From Fodinicola acaciae (GTDB taxonomy: Bacteria; Actinomycetota; Actinomycetes; Mycobacteriales; HKI-0501): DNA of 64,000 nt. The notes below the pieces were generated by a model, which made no database searches, was not told where the DNA came from, and worked only from the letters and a program-made list of their open reading frames with translations. The number at the start of each line of letters is the position of its first letter. The stretch's first letter is position 1. This document shows positions 53,124 through 61,444 of this stretch, one piece after another. The DNA lies in NCBI RefSeq assembly GCF_010993745.1, contig NZ_WOTN01000001.1, positions 2,917,235-2,981,234 of the forward strand. Reading direction: 5' to 3'. The translations under genes were made by a program, and so were the position numbers.

Positions 53124-53489
53124 ATGAGAACGTGCACATTGACAACGTCGGCGGTGGCCACCACGGTGCTGATCTTGGCGGCCGGCTGCGGTCTACCCGA
53201 CCAACACCTACAAAGACCGCCGGCACCGGACACGCCGCAGTTGTCGTCCTCGCCGTCAGCCAGGATCGGACAGGGTATATCGGCGCTGCCGCACAGCCAG
53301 CCAGGCTGGCAGACGATCGAGAACCGAACCGCTCACCTGGCGTACCAGGTTCCAGTCCAACGACGAACCTGCCTTCATGTGTCGCAGGGCGGCACGACCG
53401 GCCTGGTTGTCGTATCCGATGTCGCGCCGGTTCGCGGAAACGATGTCGGCACGGTACGCCCACAGATAGTTCCAGATGTCCGAGATTGA
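53124..53489 (+). pseudogene. Lipoprotein signal sequence remnant
   Basis: The ATG at 53124, behind GGAG, opens a convincing lipoprotein signal, RTCTLTTSAVATTVLILAAG followed by CGLP (lipobox LAAGC). After about 45 residues the frame enters sequence whose coding signal is clearly on the minus strand (53256-53624). The original gene was therefore probably cut near 53250. An intact short lipoprotein cannot be excluded. Confidence 0.55.
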
Positions 53490-53624
53490 CGACGGTACGC
53501 CGGCAAAATACGGATCCAGCGCGGCCCCAGCCGTCTTGGCCAGATTCAGTAGGGCGCCGGTGTCCCGAAAGCGATTCATCCACGCGACGATCTGATAGGT
53601 CACGCCCGGCGGCTGTCCAGACAT
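53256..53624 (-). CDS. Unrecognised protein with strong codon bias
   Basis: A 122-residue minus-strand frame with the high third-position GC of real genes here. It includes VTYQIVAWMNRFRDTGALLN, then DPYFAGVPSSISDIWNYLWA, then YRADIVSANRRDIGYDNQAG. The aromatic-rich helical pattern suggests a folded domain, but no family is recognised. Its stop lies inside the lipoprotein remnant, so it may be truncated at its C-terminus. The ATG at 53624 lacks a strong ribosome site. Confidence 0.55.
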   Translation of the reverse strand: MSGQPPGVTYQIVAWMNRFRDTGALLNLAKTAGAALDPYFAGVPSSISDIWNYLWAYRADIVSANRRDIGYDNQAGRAALRHMKAGSSLDWNLVRQVSGSVLDRLPAWLAVRQRRYTLSDPG

Positions 53625-53985
53625 TTGCCATTTGATGGCAACCCGGGTCGCTCGCGGCCGAGCCGGGCCTGTTTCGCCGCCGCGGCTCTACGTCTGCGGC
53701 AGCACGCCAGGCAGTGTCTGTCGCCGGCTGTGACCTTCCGCAGCTGAACCGCTGATTAGACGGCCGTGAGCGGAGCGACATCAGGAACAGTGTTCCACCC
53801 TCGACAACCCGTCATCACGCAGCGTAACTCCTGACGTTTGAATTTGCTATATGCTATCGAAACGTTCGGCTTACACCGGGAAAAAACTGGCAACAGGAAG
53901 AACTGCCAGCAAATGTTCCTGGTTCGTATCTACATAAGTAGGTAGCGTCTTTCCGGCAAAGGATCATTTCCGGAAAGGAATCTCA
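53625..53985. other. AT-rich upstream region of the secreted gene cluster
   Basis: About 360 bases without a gene. The part from 53820 is much more AT-rich than the genome. It holds TTTCCGG-(C/A)-AAAGGA repeated at about 53949 and 53970 just before the start of the first secreted gene, and CTGGCA-N11-TGCCAG near 53888. A strong regulated promoter for the cluster is likely. Confidence 0.5.
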
Positions 53986-54507
53986 ATGCAACGAAAGCGC
54001 TTCGCAATCGCGCTTGTCGGTGCCGGCACCGTCGCACTGATTGCCGCCGGTGGACTCGCCTCACCCGCCACCGCGTCGGCAAGCACCACCGCCACCAAAC
54101 ATTGCACCATCGTGCTCGCCCCGATCGCCGCCGGCGAGTCCACTTCCAAGGTGGTTTCACGCGAATGCTCGGCGAGTCCGGCGACCGCGAAAGACACCCG
54201 GATCCTCATCATGACCTGGTACAAGGACGACAACTACAACGGCGACAGCACGGACATTCGGGCGCAGGGCAGCGCGCCGTGCGACGGGCAGGGATACGGC
54301 ATCTCCGACGTCAGCGCCGGCCCCTTCGGATTCACCTGGGGCAACGCCATCTCCTCGTTCAAGGTGTGGAACGACTGTTATACCACCACCGCCTACACCG
54401 GTACGAATTACGGCGGTCGCAGCCAGACCTACAACGGCAATGTCGCCAACGTCGGTCCGGCGATGAACGACCAGATCAATTCCTTCCGTACCCGGTCACC
54501 GGCCTGA
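53986..54507 (+). CDS. Secreted beta-gamma-crystallin/I36-like protein A
   Basis: A 173-residue exported protein. The signal peptide is RKRFAIALVGAGTVALIAAG, cleaved near ASA-ST. The mature part starts TKHCTIVLAPIAAGESTSKV and contains ILIMTWYKDDNYNGDSTDIR. It ends with the crystallin-like block ISSFKVWNDCYTTTAYTGTN and YGGRSQTYNGNVANVG, then MNDQINSFRTRS. It is the first gene of a three-gene cluster and a clear paralogue of the third (55040). GGAAAGG precedes the ATG. Such folds bind calcium or inhibit proteases. Confidence 0.8.
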   Translation: MQRKRFAIALVGAGTVALIAAGGLASPATASASTTATKHCTIVLAPIAAGESTSKVVSRECSASPATAKDTRILIMTWYKDDNYNGDSTDIRAQGSAPCDGQGYGISDVSAGPFGFTWGNAISSFKVWNDCYTTTAYTGTNYGGRSQTYNGNVANVGPAMNDQINSFRTRSPA

Positions 54508-54554
54508 CCCGGCCGCCCCGAGGGCGACAGCCTTCGCATTTTGAGGAGAAACAT

Positions 54555-55043
54555 ATGACGGACAAGAAAGGTCGCCTGCTGCGCGTGACGTCGGTGCTCG
54601 CGATGGCGGCGGCGCTGATCATCGGCCTGGTTTCACCGGCCGCGGCGGCTTCCGGCGACTACGGCAGCAAGATTTTCTACCCGGACAACACAAACGTCGA
54701 CCTGACCGACAACAACGGACGATTCACCGCGCAGGTTTCCTACCAGGCCAACGGCCAGCAGGAGCTGCCGGTCGCGTTCTCGTTCACGATGAGCAGTGCG
54801 CTGCAGGCAGCGGGCACCGGCCACATGTCCTGCACGATCGACCAGTTCGCCAACGGGACGCACGACGCGCACGACCACCACGGTGACATCCCACTCGATT
54901 ACCGGTGGCACTGGACCTTTCCGCGCAACCCGATTGGCACCAACGAACAGGCGAACGGCGGCTGCACCTTCAACGCGCGCAGCGGCGGCACGATCTTCGT
55001 GAAGGTCGTTTTCCGCTACGTCGTGGACGGAGGATCGGAATGA
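54555..55043 (+). CDS. Secreted protein of unknown family in the crystallin-like cluster
   Basis: A 162-residue exported protein with signal LLRVTSVLAMAAALIIGLVS cleaved near AAA-SG. The mature part is beta-rich, with FYPDNTNVDLTDNNGRFTAQ, VAFSFTMSSALQAAGTGHMS, a His/Asp-rich segment NGTHDAHDHHGDIPLDYRWH (possible metal site) and TFNARSGGTIFVKVVFRYVV at the end. It lies between two paralogues and overlaps the third gene by four bases. No family is recognised. Confidence 0.72.
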   Translation: MTDKKGRLLRVTSVLAMAAALIIGLVSPAAAASGDYGSKIFYPDNTNVDLTDNNGRFTAQVSYQANGQQELPVAFSFTMSSALQAAGTGHMSCTIDQFANGTHDAHDHHGDIPLDYRWHWTFPRNPIGTNEQANGGCTFNARSGGTIFVKVVFRYVVDGGSE

Positions 55044-55555
55044 TCGCCAACCCAACCGGTCGGCGGCTGCTCAGCGCGGCCGTCGCGGGGATCTGCGCGC
55101 TCAGCGCGAACGCGGCTATGGCGGCCCCGGCACACGCCGCCGGCCATGGCGCGTATTGCTCGGTCACCATCGCGCCGATCAAAGCCGGCGAGGCCGCCTC
55201 CAGGGTCAGGTCGTACGTCTGCGCCGACAGCCCCGGCAGGCTGCGGGCGGCCGCCGCGGACGGCGGCAAGACGCTGATAATGACGCTCTACAACCAGGTG
55301 AACTACGGCCCCGGCAGCACCGAGATCCGGGCCGACGGCGGTCCCTGCGACAGCACCGGCTACGGCATCGCCAGCATCGGCTGGCCGTGGAACGAGGTGA
55401 TCTCCTCCTTCAGGGTGTGGAACAACTGCCACACCACCGAGGCGTACAGCAGTGACAACTACGGCGGCACCAGCAAGATGTACTTCGGCGACGTGCCCAA
55501 CGTCGGACCGGACATGAATGACAAGATCCATTCGTTCCGGATCTACGCGGCCTGA
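55040..55555 (+). CDS. Secreted beta-gamma-crystallin/I36-like protein B
   Basis: A 171-residue exported paralogue of the first gene in the cluster. The signal peptide RRLLSAAVAGICALSANAAM precedes AYCSVTIAPIKAGEAASRVR and KTLIMTLYNQVNYGPGSTEI. The end VISSFRVWNNCHTTEAYSSD, NYGGTSKMYFGDVPNVGPDM and NDKIHSFRIYAA mirrors gene A. The pair keeps the same cysteine positions. It is coupled to the gene before it by an ATGA overlap. A 15-bp perfect terminator stem lies 15 bases after the stop. Confidence 0.8.
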   Translation: MIANPTGRRLLSAAVAGICALSANAAMAAPAHAAGHGAYCSVTIAPIKAGEAASRVRSYVCADSPGRLRAAAADGGKTLIMTLYNQVNYGPGSTEIRADGGPCDSTGYGIASIGWPWNEVISSFRVWNNCHTTEAYSSDNYGGTSKMYFGDVPNVGPDMNDKIHSFRIYAA

Positions 55556-55570
55556 CGAACGCGGCATGTC

Positions 55571-55606
55571 CAGGGAATCCGCGCCTCCTACGGCGCGGAT
55601 TCCCTG
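55571..55606. terminator. Perfect 15-bp terminator stem
   Basis: CAGGGAATCCGCGCC (55571-55585) pairs exactly with GGCGCGGATTCCCTG (55592-55606) around a six-base loop. It follows the secreted cluster. No U-tract is present, as with the hairpin at 26553. Confidence 0.85.
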
Positions 55607-56016
55607 GCTCCCTGCTGGGCTGCCACCATTTGTGCCGCAAGGATCCGTTGGTGTCAGTCCAGAAAATGTGTTGTTGCTGGCCGTCGAGGAGTGCCGCTGG
55701 ATCCGCGGCCGCGGCGCTGGTCACCCACGTGTCATGATGGTCGCCGGTGTCCGGATCCCACCATCGATGTTCGATCGAATCACTGGTTGACCGAGAGAAA
55801 ACATGTTGTTCGTTACCAAAAACCATGGTCACGGGATGTCCGACGACGCTGCCGGCAACTCTCACCATCCCGGACCGCGGCGAGCTGCAACACGCCCTCG
55901 TTGTCAGCAGTCCCCCGAATCGGGTTGCTCCAGCCCGGTGCAACCGTCGGCGACGAAGGTGGAACTGGTGACGCGATAGGCGCACAGTTGCCGGCCCCAC
56001 AGTATTCGTAGCTCAT
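55590..56016 (-). pseudogene. PLL-like beta-propeller lectin remnant
   Basis: The minus strand reads SYEYCGAGNCAPIASPVPPS then, after a frameshift near 55865, VVGHPVTMVFGNEQHVFSRS. It goes on with IEHRWWDPDTGDHHDTWVTS and GQQQHIFWTDTNGSLRHKWW. The repeated H-x-F-x-R/W and HKWW/HRWW elements are those of PLL-type or fucolectin-like propeller blades. About two blades remain before the frame runs into the terminator of the secreted cluster. A full propeller would need several more blades. Confidence 0.65.
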
Positions 56017-56018
56017 GA

Positions 56019-56210
56019 TTAGCTGCCGCCCGGCAGCCACCGAATGTTTGGCATGCCGGGCCGGTCACCAACGCCGGTGTTGACGACGTCTCGGAAGTCG
56101 CTCCAGGTCGGCTCGTCGGTGCTGCGCGCCATGTTGATCTTCTGCTGGACCACGAACAGCAACGCGGCCACGGACAGCGCGACGACGACCGATCGCGGCA
56201 GACTTCTCAT
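56019..56210 (-). CDS. Small membrane-anchored or exported peptide
   Basis: A 63-residue frame with an N-terminal hydrophobic helix RSLPRSVVVALSVAALLFVV and a short tail ending MPNIRWLPGGS. It stops three bases before the lectin remnant begins. It may be the original N-terminus of that protein, separated from it by a stop codon and a frameshift. A free small membrane peptide is the alternative. Confidence 0.5.
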   Translation of the reverse strand: MRSLPRSVVVALSVAALLFVVQQKINMARSTDEPTWSDFRDVVNTGVGDRPGMPNIRWLPGGS

Positions 56211-56661
56211 TAGATCGTCCCCTCGAAGCCGTATGGTGACGCGGCGAGAAGAGCAACAGGCTTTCACCCGCGACAAAGTGTCGACGACGAAATCTGGGCG
56301 GCAGTTCGTGACGCCGAACTGCCTGTCCCCGAGGCCGTGACGCAACGCCGCTCACGGGCGACAACGGTCGCCGCTGGAGCGCCCCGCTCGGCATTCGCCC
56401 CGCGCGCGTTGCTGATCAGTTTGGTCATTTCGTACGCGCCGACAGCTCTGCTCACCGCGATCCCGATCCCGGCGCTGATGTTGCTTCCTCGTAACGACGA
56501 CAGCCCCCTGGCCCGCAATCATCGGCCTCCCAGACTGGCCGGACGGTCCAGGAGTTTGAGCTAGCGATGAGCACACGGACCGAGAGACACGGCCGGTAGG
56601 TGGGACCGCCTCGATCTCCCCCTCGCCCACGCGGGCACGCCCCGCCTGCCATCATGGCGGG
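56211..56661. other. Intergenic stretch without a supported gene
   Basis: About 450 bases. Both strands have open frames of 60-90 codons with Ala/Arg-rich composition, but no family, ribosome site or codon pattern supports any of them. Confidence 0.45.
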
Positions 56662-57147
56662 ATGCAACCCGTGATCCGGGCGTTCGACGATGGTGACCAG
56701 GAAGCGGTGATCGCGCTGTCGCTCCGCGCCTGGGCGCCGGTCTTCGCTTCGCTGGCAAAGGTCCTGGAATCCTCGGGCGTCTATACACGGCTCCACCCCG
56801 ACTGGCGCGTCAGTCAACGGGAAGCTGTGATCAATGTGTGTCGTTCGGCTGACCAGCAGGTGTGGGTCGCTGATGCCAATGCGTCCGTCATCGGCTTCGT
56901 CGCCGTCACGCAACACCACGACGCTGGCATAGGCGAGATCTCGATGCTGGCCGTCGACCCCAGCCACCAGCACACCGGTGTCGGAGGCTTGTTGACGTCC
57001 TTCGCGCTGGACCAGATCAAGAACAGCGGCATGCGGGTGGCGATGGTGGAGACCGGCGGCGACGACGGACACGCTCCTGCCCGCCGACTCTACGAACAAG
57101 CCGGATTCACTCAACTGCCGGTTGCTCGCTATTTCAAGAAGCTGTAA
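56662..57147 (+). CDS. GNAT-family N-acetyltransferase
   Basis: A 161-residue acetyltransferase. IRAFDDGDQEAVIALSLRAW is the first strand-helix. VWVADANASVIGFVAVTQHH leads to ISMLAVDPSHQHTGVGGLLT, the acetyl-CoA motif A (here Q-H-T-G-V-G-G). The C-terminal ARRLYEQAGFTQLPVARYFK is motif B. The segment SLRAWAPVFASLAKVLESS resembles the family seen in aminoglycoside or small-amine acetyltransferases, but the substrate cannot be assigned. It is a single gene without operon partners. Confidence 0.9.
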   Translation: MQPVIRAFDDGDQEAVIALSLRAWAPVFASLAKVLESSGVYTRLHPDWRVSQREAVINVCRSADQQVWVADANASVIGFVAVTQHHDAGIGEISMLAVDPSHQHTGVGGLLTSFALDQIKNSGMRVAMVETGGDDGHAPARRLYEQAGFTQLPVARYFKKL

Positions 57148-57176
57148 CGAGTAACCTCCCGTGCGGTCAGAGTCGC

Positions 57177-57362
57177 TCAGCTACCAAGCGCTGGACCATT
57201 CATGTTGCCGGTCAGTTCCTCGACCCATTGGCCGACGGAACCGCCGATCCAGCGGCGGCCGTGGTCGCGCGTGGCGGGCAGCGACCGGTCGGTGATGAGC
57301 GCCGGAAAATTGAAGATCGTACGGATCTCGTGCGGATCGCTGATGGCAGTTTTGGTGGTGGA
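57177..57362 (-). pseudogene. C-terminal-like gene fragment of unknown family
   Basis: A 61-codon minus-strand frame opens after a stop and has no start. It reads ISDPHEIRTIFNFPALITDR, then SLPATRDHGRRWIGGSVGQW and VEELTGNMNGPALGS. Codon use is like a real gene, so it is probably the tail of a lost gene. I do not recognise the family. Confidence 0.45.
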
Positions 57363-57502
57363 TCAAACTGCCTGTGCCACCAACTGCACTATGCGTCTAT
57401 GCCGTCGAGGGCGGCCGATGTCTGCACTGTCACGGTCGGCTGCTCCGGGTGGCCGTGGCTCAGTGGGCAGTCGGCCCATCAGGTTTCCCGTCCTGTGTGG
57501 AG

Positions 57503-57886
57503 TTACGTCCCACAAACACCCGGAATCGCGACCGGCTGCACCATTTGCGGATGGGAAATCGTGCCGTCTGGATAGCGGGCCAACGTCTGCCGGAACTCGA
57601 TGTTGTTTATCGCTGTCGCGAGCGCGGCCGCGGATTCCCACACCGCGACGTTGACCAGGACCGGGCTATCTCCGGGAGCAGAATACAGCTGTGCCCGTAC
57701 GTAGCCTTGCTGGGCTTGCATTATCTTGGCATCGAGGGTCCAGGCGGCAACCACCTCCTCCTTTTTGCCTTCGGGCGCGACGAAGACGTTGACAACGGTC
57801 ACGGCTCCGCCGAGCTGATCGATGTCAAGCGCATCGAGTTGCGCGGGCAGCGGCAACGCGCCATCGAAGCCATCCAACGTGATCAT
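57503..57886 (-). CDS. Antibiotic biosynthesis monooxygenase (ABM) domain protein
   Basis: A 127-residue ferredoxin-like fold protein. AVTVVNVFVAPEGKKEEVVA is the first strand and helix, VRAQLYSAPGDSPVLVNVAV the second strand pair, and WESAAALATAINNIEFRQTL the last helix. ABM proteins dimerise and include cofactor-free quinone-forming oxygenases as well as heme-degrading enzymes. It is divergent from a MarR gene, with a clear inverted repeat between them, suggesting control by a phenolic or quinone ligand. Confidence 0.85.
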   Translation of the reverse strand: MITLDGFDGALPLPAQLDALDIDQLGGAVTVVNVFVAPEGKKEEVVAAWTLDAKIMQAQQGYVRAQLYSAPGDSPVLVNVAVWESAAALATAINNIEFRQTLARYPDGTISHPQMVQPVAIPGVCGT

Positions 57887-57934
57887 GACGCTCCTTCAGT
57901 CGGCCCCGATCCTGGATGAGTATAGTCAGCGCCC

Positions 57935-57947
57935 TGACAATTTGTCA
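57935..57947. promoter_or_regulatory. MarR operator between ABM and MarR genes
   Basis: TGACAA-T-TTGTCA is a perfect 13-bp inverted repeat centred at 57941, between the ABM start (57886) and the MarR start (57989). A MarR site in this position would control both divergent genes. Confidence 0.7.
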
Positions 57948-57988
57948 TGACCTTGACGATATGCTTCCCGAAGTGCGAGGATGGCTCG

Positions 57989-58489
57989 GTGGACGATGCG
58001 AGTCGGACATCTGCAGGAGAGGCGACCACTCGCCTTGTCCTGACGCTGTTCCGTACGCATGGGCTGATACTGGCCGCAGGTGATCGGATCGCGCGCCGCG
58101 AGTCGCTCACGCCCGCACGTTGGCAGGTCCTCGGCGCGATCGCCTTGGCGGGCCGATCCCTTACCGTCGCGCAGATCGCTCGACGCATGGGCTTGACCAG
58201 GCAAAGTGTGCACGCCACAGTACGGCGCCTTGCCGAGCAGAAACTTGTCGAGCTCTTACCCAACGCCGATCACCGCCGCTCGCCAGTCGTGCAGTTGACC
58301 TCGACCGGTCGAACGGCGTACGCGAATATCGACCGCCGTCAAGCCAAATGGGCGAACGAACTGGGCGCTGACATCACGATCGCCGATCTTGAGACGGCCG
58401 ATCGCGTGCTCAGTGCACTCTGTCTTCGACTGGAAAATGACGAGCCTTCCCCTACGACCGCGCCAATCGCGCGACGCAAACAGCGGTAG
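57989..58489 (+). CDS. MarR-family transcriptional regulator
   Basis: A 166-residue MarR protein. LTPARWQVLGAIALAGRSLT leads into VAQIARRMGLTRQSVHATVR (recognition helix), and LVELLPNADHRRSPVVQLTS is the wing, with the DHRRSP variant of the D-x-R signature. The GTG at 57989 is preferred because GAGG lies eight bases upstream. An in-frame ATG at 57947 would overlap the operator. It is divergent from the ABM gene and likely represses it. Confidence 0.9.
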   Translation: MDDASRTSAGEATTRLVLTLFRTHGLILAAGDRIARRESLTPARWQVLGAIALAGRSLTVAQIARRMGLTRQSVHATVRRLAEQKLVELLPNADHRRSPVVQLTSTGRTAYANIDRRQAKWANELGADITIADLETADRVLSALCLRLENDEPSPTTAPIARRKQR

Positions 58490-59065
58490 GTCAAACGCAT
58501 CAGATACGGCGGAGCCGACGGCGCCACGAGTGAGCACTACCCGTGTCGTGGCAGGAAAAAGAGCTTCACCACCTCCCAGGTACTGCCACCCTCCCCTGGG
58601 TCGCGAAAGCAGGCACGCACTTCCCCGTTGAAACCATGAGGCCCATGCCATTCGTGACCTCGGGTCGACGGGACCGCGCTCCACTACCGTGACCGTGATC
58701 GGGACGGCCGTTCGTGTGCCTCTCCAGCTGAGGGCCGAGCTGGTCCACCCGTACACGCACGCCGCGTTGGTCATCATCGGCACCCGCGGATTCGGCCGGG
58801 CCGCTTGAGTCTCTGGCCGATCACCATCGCTCGGCACGTCGAGTGCCCACTGGCTGACAACTCATGGCCGCCGAGCTCGACCGGTTCTATACGCGGTTCG
58901 CCGACCAGCCGTGTCGGTCGCCCGCCGGGTCGTCTACCTGGTGACCGGAGAGATGCCAGAGCCTTCAACGGGCTGAGAAGTTCCTGTCTGGACCATCACA
59001 ACGTCGATGATCCAAACCAGGCGTACGCTCACATTTACCACGTGAGAACCCGGAAAGGCCGACAG
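58490..59065. other. Decayed stretch, possible universal-stress-protein trace
   Basis: About 575 bases without an intact gene. A plus-strand run LVHPYTHAALVIIGTRGFGR before a stop at 58806 resembles the end of a universal stress protein, but only about 35 residues are open. I see no other gene or RNA here. Confidence 0.4.
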
Positions 59066-59263
59066 ATGACCGACGAAGAACGCGCCGAGCGCATGAAGAC
59101 ATATGACGGCCGCTACGGCGACGCCGAGCCAGCCGGCGATCCAGACAACGATGACGCGTACGCGCCGGGGACCGCGAAGGACATCGAGAGGCTGTCGGAA
59201 AACCTTCGCGCCGCGGGCCACGCCACGCCGGCACCGCGCAGGCTGCCGCACGGGATCACCTAG
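59066..59263 (+). CDS. Small acidic protein of unknown function
   Basis: A 65-residue frame behind GAAAGG (59052-59057). It is highly charged: TDEERAERMKTYDGRYGDAE, then PAGDPDNDDAYAPGTAKDIE and RLSENLRAAGHATP. Composition suggests a largely disordered or helical protein. The stop codon TAG is formed by the CTAG target site at which the IS701-type element is inserted, so the product is unchanged by the insertion. Confidence 0.6.
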   Translation: MTDEERAERMKTYDGRYGDAEPAGDPDNDDAYAPGTAKDIERLSENLRAAGHATPAPRRLPHGIT

Positions 59264-60736
59264 TACTCCAGCCGCACTTCGTGATCTTGGTTTGAGGGCC
59301 GTCGGCGTGGCGTGGTGAGATGGCGCGGCCACCGCGTGATCATGCAGTGTTTGTGAAGACAACCAATGATTTTGCGGTGGCCGCTGGTCACAGCGTAGAA
59401 CACGGGGTGGACCCGGTCCGATGGCAGGCGGAGTTCGATGAGCTGGTCGCGAGTATCGGGCCGCGGTTCTTTCGGGTGGAGCCTCGTCTGAGGGTCCAAC
59501 GGTTCCTGGCTGGTTTGTTGTCGGATATGCCCGTGAAGAACTGCTGGACGATCGCCGAGCATGCAGGTGAGACGGGGCCGGATGGGATGCAACGGCTGCT
59601 GGCCAACGCGGCGTGGGATCAGGATGGCGTGCGTGATGATCTGCGTGCCTATGTGGTGGACCGGTTGGCTGATGCCGACGCGGTGCTGGTCGTTGACGAG
59701 ACTGGAGATCTGAAGAAGGGCAATAAGACAGTCGGGGTGCAGCGGCAGTACTCCGGCACCGCGGGACGGATCGAGAACTGCCAGATCGCCGTTTATCTCA
59801 GCTACGTCACCAAACGTGGGCACGCTTTCATCGATCGCGAACTGTATCTGCCGCGCAGCTGGATGGACGACGATCCCAGCTGCCAGGGCCGTCGAGCTGT
59901 CGCCGGGGTTCCCGAGGACATCGAGTTCGCCACCAAGCCGGAGCTGGCGAGGATGATGATCCTGGCCGCGCTGGATGCCGGTGTTCTGGCGAAATGGGCG
60001 ACAGCGGATGAGGTGTACGGGCAAAATCCTGGTCTGCGTGAGACCCTGTCCGCGGCCCGGATCGGCTACGTGCTCGCCGTGCCGTGCTCCTATCTGGTGC
60101 CGACCACTGACGCAGATACCGGAGATGGCCGGCGAGTTCGCGCTGACGCGCTGATCGCCGGCCTCGACGCTTCCAGGTGGGGTCGCTACTCGGCCGGTGA
60201 TGGCGCCAAAGGGCAGCGCCTCTACGACTGGGCCAGAGTCCCCATCGCCGCCGAGGATGGTCACCAATGGCTGCTGGTGCGTCGCAGCATCAGCACCGGG
60301 GAACTGGCCTACTACCACTGCTATTCACCACGTCCGGTCAAACTGGCCACTCTGGTCGGTGTCGCCGGCCAGCGTTGGCCAATAGAGGAGAACTTCCAAA
60401 CCAGTAAAGGGCAAACCGGCCTGGACGCCCACCAGGTCCGGCACTGGATCTCCTGGTACCGATGGACAGTCCTGGTCATGCTCGCGCACGCATTCCTCAC
60501 CGCGCTCGCGGCAACCGCTCCCCAGTCGCCGATCGTCAACGGAAAGCCAGTCATTCCCTTAACACTTGCCGAGATCCGCCGCCTCTTCAACGCGTTCGTC
60601 ATCCACATCCGCCAAACAGTCAACGAAGTTCTCCATTGGTCACTCTGGCGTCGACACCATCAAGCCACCGCCAAGCAAGCCCACTACCAGCGACAACAGG
60701 CGCTACAGGCCTAAATCACGAAGTGCGGCTGGAGTA
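59264..60736 (+). mobile_element. Complete IS701-type insertion sequence
   Basis: A 1473-bp element with perfect 22-bp terminal inverted repeats (59264-59285 and 60715-60736, starting TACTCCAGCCGCACTTCG). It is flanked by the 4-bp duplication CTAG (59260-59263 and 60737-60740), which fits the YTAR target of IS701-family elements. It holds one transposase gene. Because both ends, the duplication and the gene are intact, the insertion is probably recent and may still be active. It lies at the stop codon of the small gene at 59066. Confidence 0.95.
59320..60714 (+). CDS. IS701-family DDE transposase
   Basis: A 464-residue transposase. RFFRVEPRLRVQRFLAGLLS and NCWTIAEHAGETGPDGMQRL form the N-terminal domain. 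DDE-type residues appear in VLVVDETGDLKKGNKTVGVQ (D), WATADEVYGQNPGLRETLSA (D) and QRWPIEENFQTSKGQTGLDA (E). It ends inside the element just before the right inverted repeat. A fragment of a related enzyme is found at 42316-42525. Confidence 0.95.
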   Translation: MARPPRDHAVFVKTTNDFAVAAGHSVEHGVDPVRWQAEFDELVASIGPRFFRVEPRLRVQRFLAGLLSDMPVKNCWTIAEHAGETGPDGMQRLLANAAWDQDGVRDDLRAYVVDRLADADAVLVVDETGDLKKGNKTVGVQRQYSGTAGRIENCQIAVYLSYVTKRGHAFIDRELYLPRSWMDDDPSCQGRRAVAGVPEDIEFATKPELARMMILAALDAGVLAKWATADEVYGQNPGLRETLSAARIGYVLAVPCSYLVPTTDADTGDGRRVRADALIAGLDASRWGRYSAGDGAKGQRLYDWARVPIAAEDGHQWLLVRRSISTGELAYYHCYSPRPVKLATLVGVAGQRWPIEENFQTSKGQTGLDAHQVRHWISWYRWTVLVMLAHAFLTALAATAPQSPIVNGKPVIPLTLAEIRRLFNAFVIHIRQTVNEVLHWSLWRRHHQATAKQAHYQRQQALQA

Positions 60737-60740
60737 CTAG

Positions 60741-61320
60741 GGCGTGTCTCCAAAGATTGGCGCCTGGTCCGATGATCATTGAGTGGTGACGCGGATGGTG
60801 CGATTTCGGACGAGTTCTGGGGGATCGTGGCTGGCGTGATCTCTTCGGGAGGGGTTACGGGGTCGGCCGTGTAAGGATTCTCGGTTGATGCTGGAGGGGA
60901 TCGCCTGGCGGTATCGGGTGGGCTGTCCGTGGCGGGATTTGCCGGATGATTTCGGTCCGTGAAAGACCGTGTGGAAACGGCATCACCGCTGGTCATTTGA
61001 TGGGACCTACGATGCGATGTTCGCCGCGGTGATAGCCGCGACCGGCCTGGATCCGGCGACGATCGAGGAGATGGAAGAGCTGGTGGAGAAACTGCTGTCG
61101 GTGGACTCGACGTCCGTGCGAGCTCATCAGCATGCGGCCGGCGCCCGCTCGGACACCACTGTCAACCCGCAGCTGATCCCGCTGCTGGACGATCACACCG
61201 CCACCTGCCGGGCCGTCGGGCTTCCAAGCGGCGATTTCCGTTTGCTCGCAGACAAGGCGTACTCACATCCCAGCACCAGAACGCACTACGCGCGTCGATA
61301 GTGTCAGCGGAGAACGCCGC
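60741..61320 (+). mobile_element. IS5-type transposase remnant
   Basis: The plus strand shows LMLEGIAWRYRVGCPWRDLP then DDFGP, a stop, KTVWKRHHRWSFDGTYDAMF, and VDSTSVRAHQHAAGARSD. These are typical IS5-group segments. A deletion then joins this to GLPSGDFRLLADKAYSHPST before the frame ends. The transposase is interrupted by stops and lacks its middle. No ends or target duplications can be set. The left edge abuts the IS701-type element's target duplication. Confidence 0.8.
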
Positions 61321-61444
61321 CGTCGGCCGCGCAGCCGCCGCTTCGTCCCGATCACGAGACGATGTGTTCTGAGTCACTCGGTGTCCCTCCCGACCAGCCA
61401 ACCAGCGAGTCGATCTTGGTCCACTTCCGACTTACACAGTTGTT

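Noticed and set aside
56264-56564. Overlapping 75-85-codon frames on both strands
   Set aside because: Both are Ala/Arg-rich with no ribosome site or family, typical of chance frames in high-GC DNA.
58680-58806. Universal stress protein gene
   Set aside because: Only about 35 residues vaguely resemble the family end; the rest is absent.
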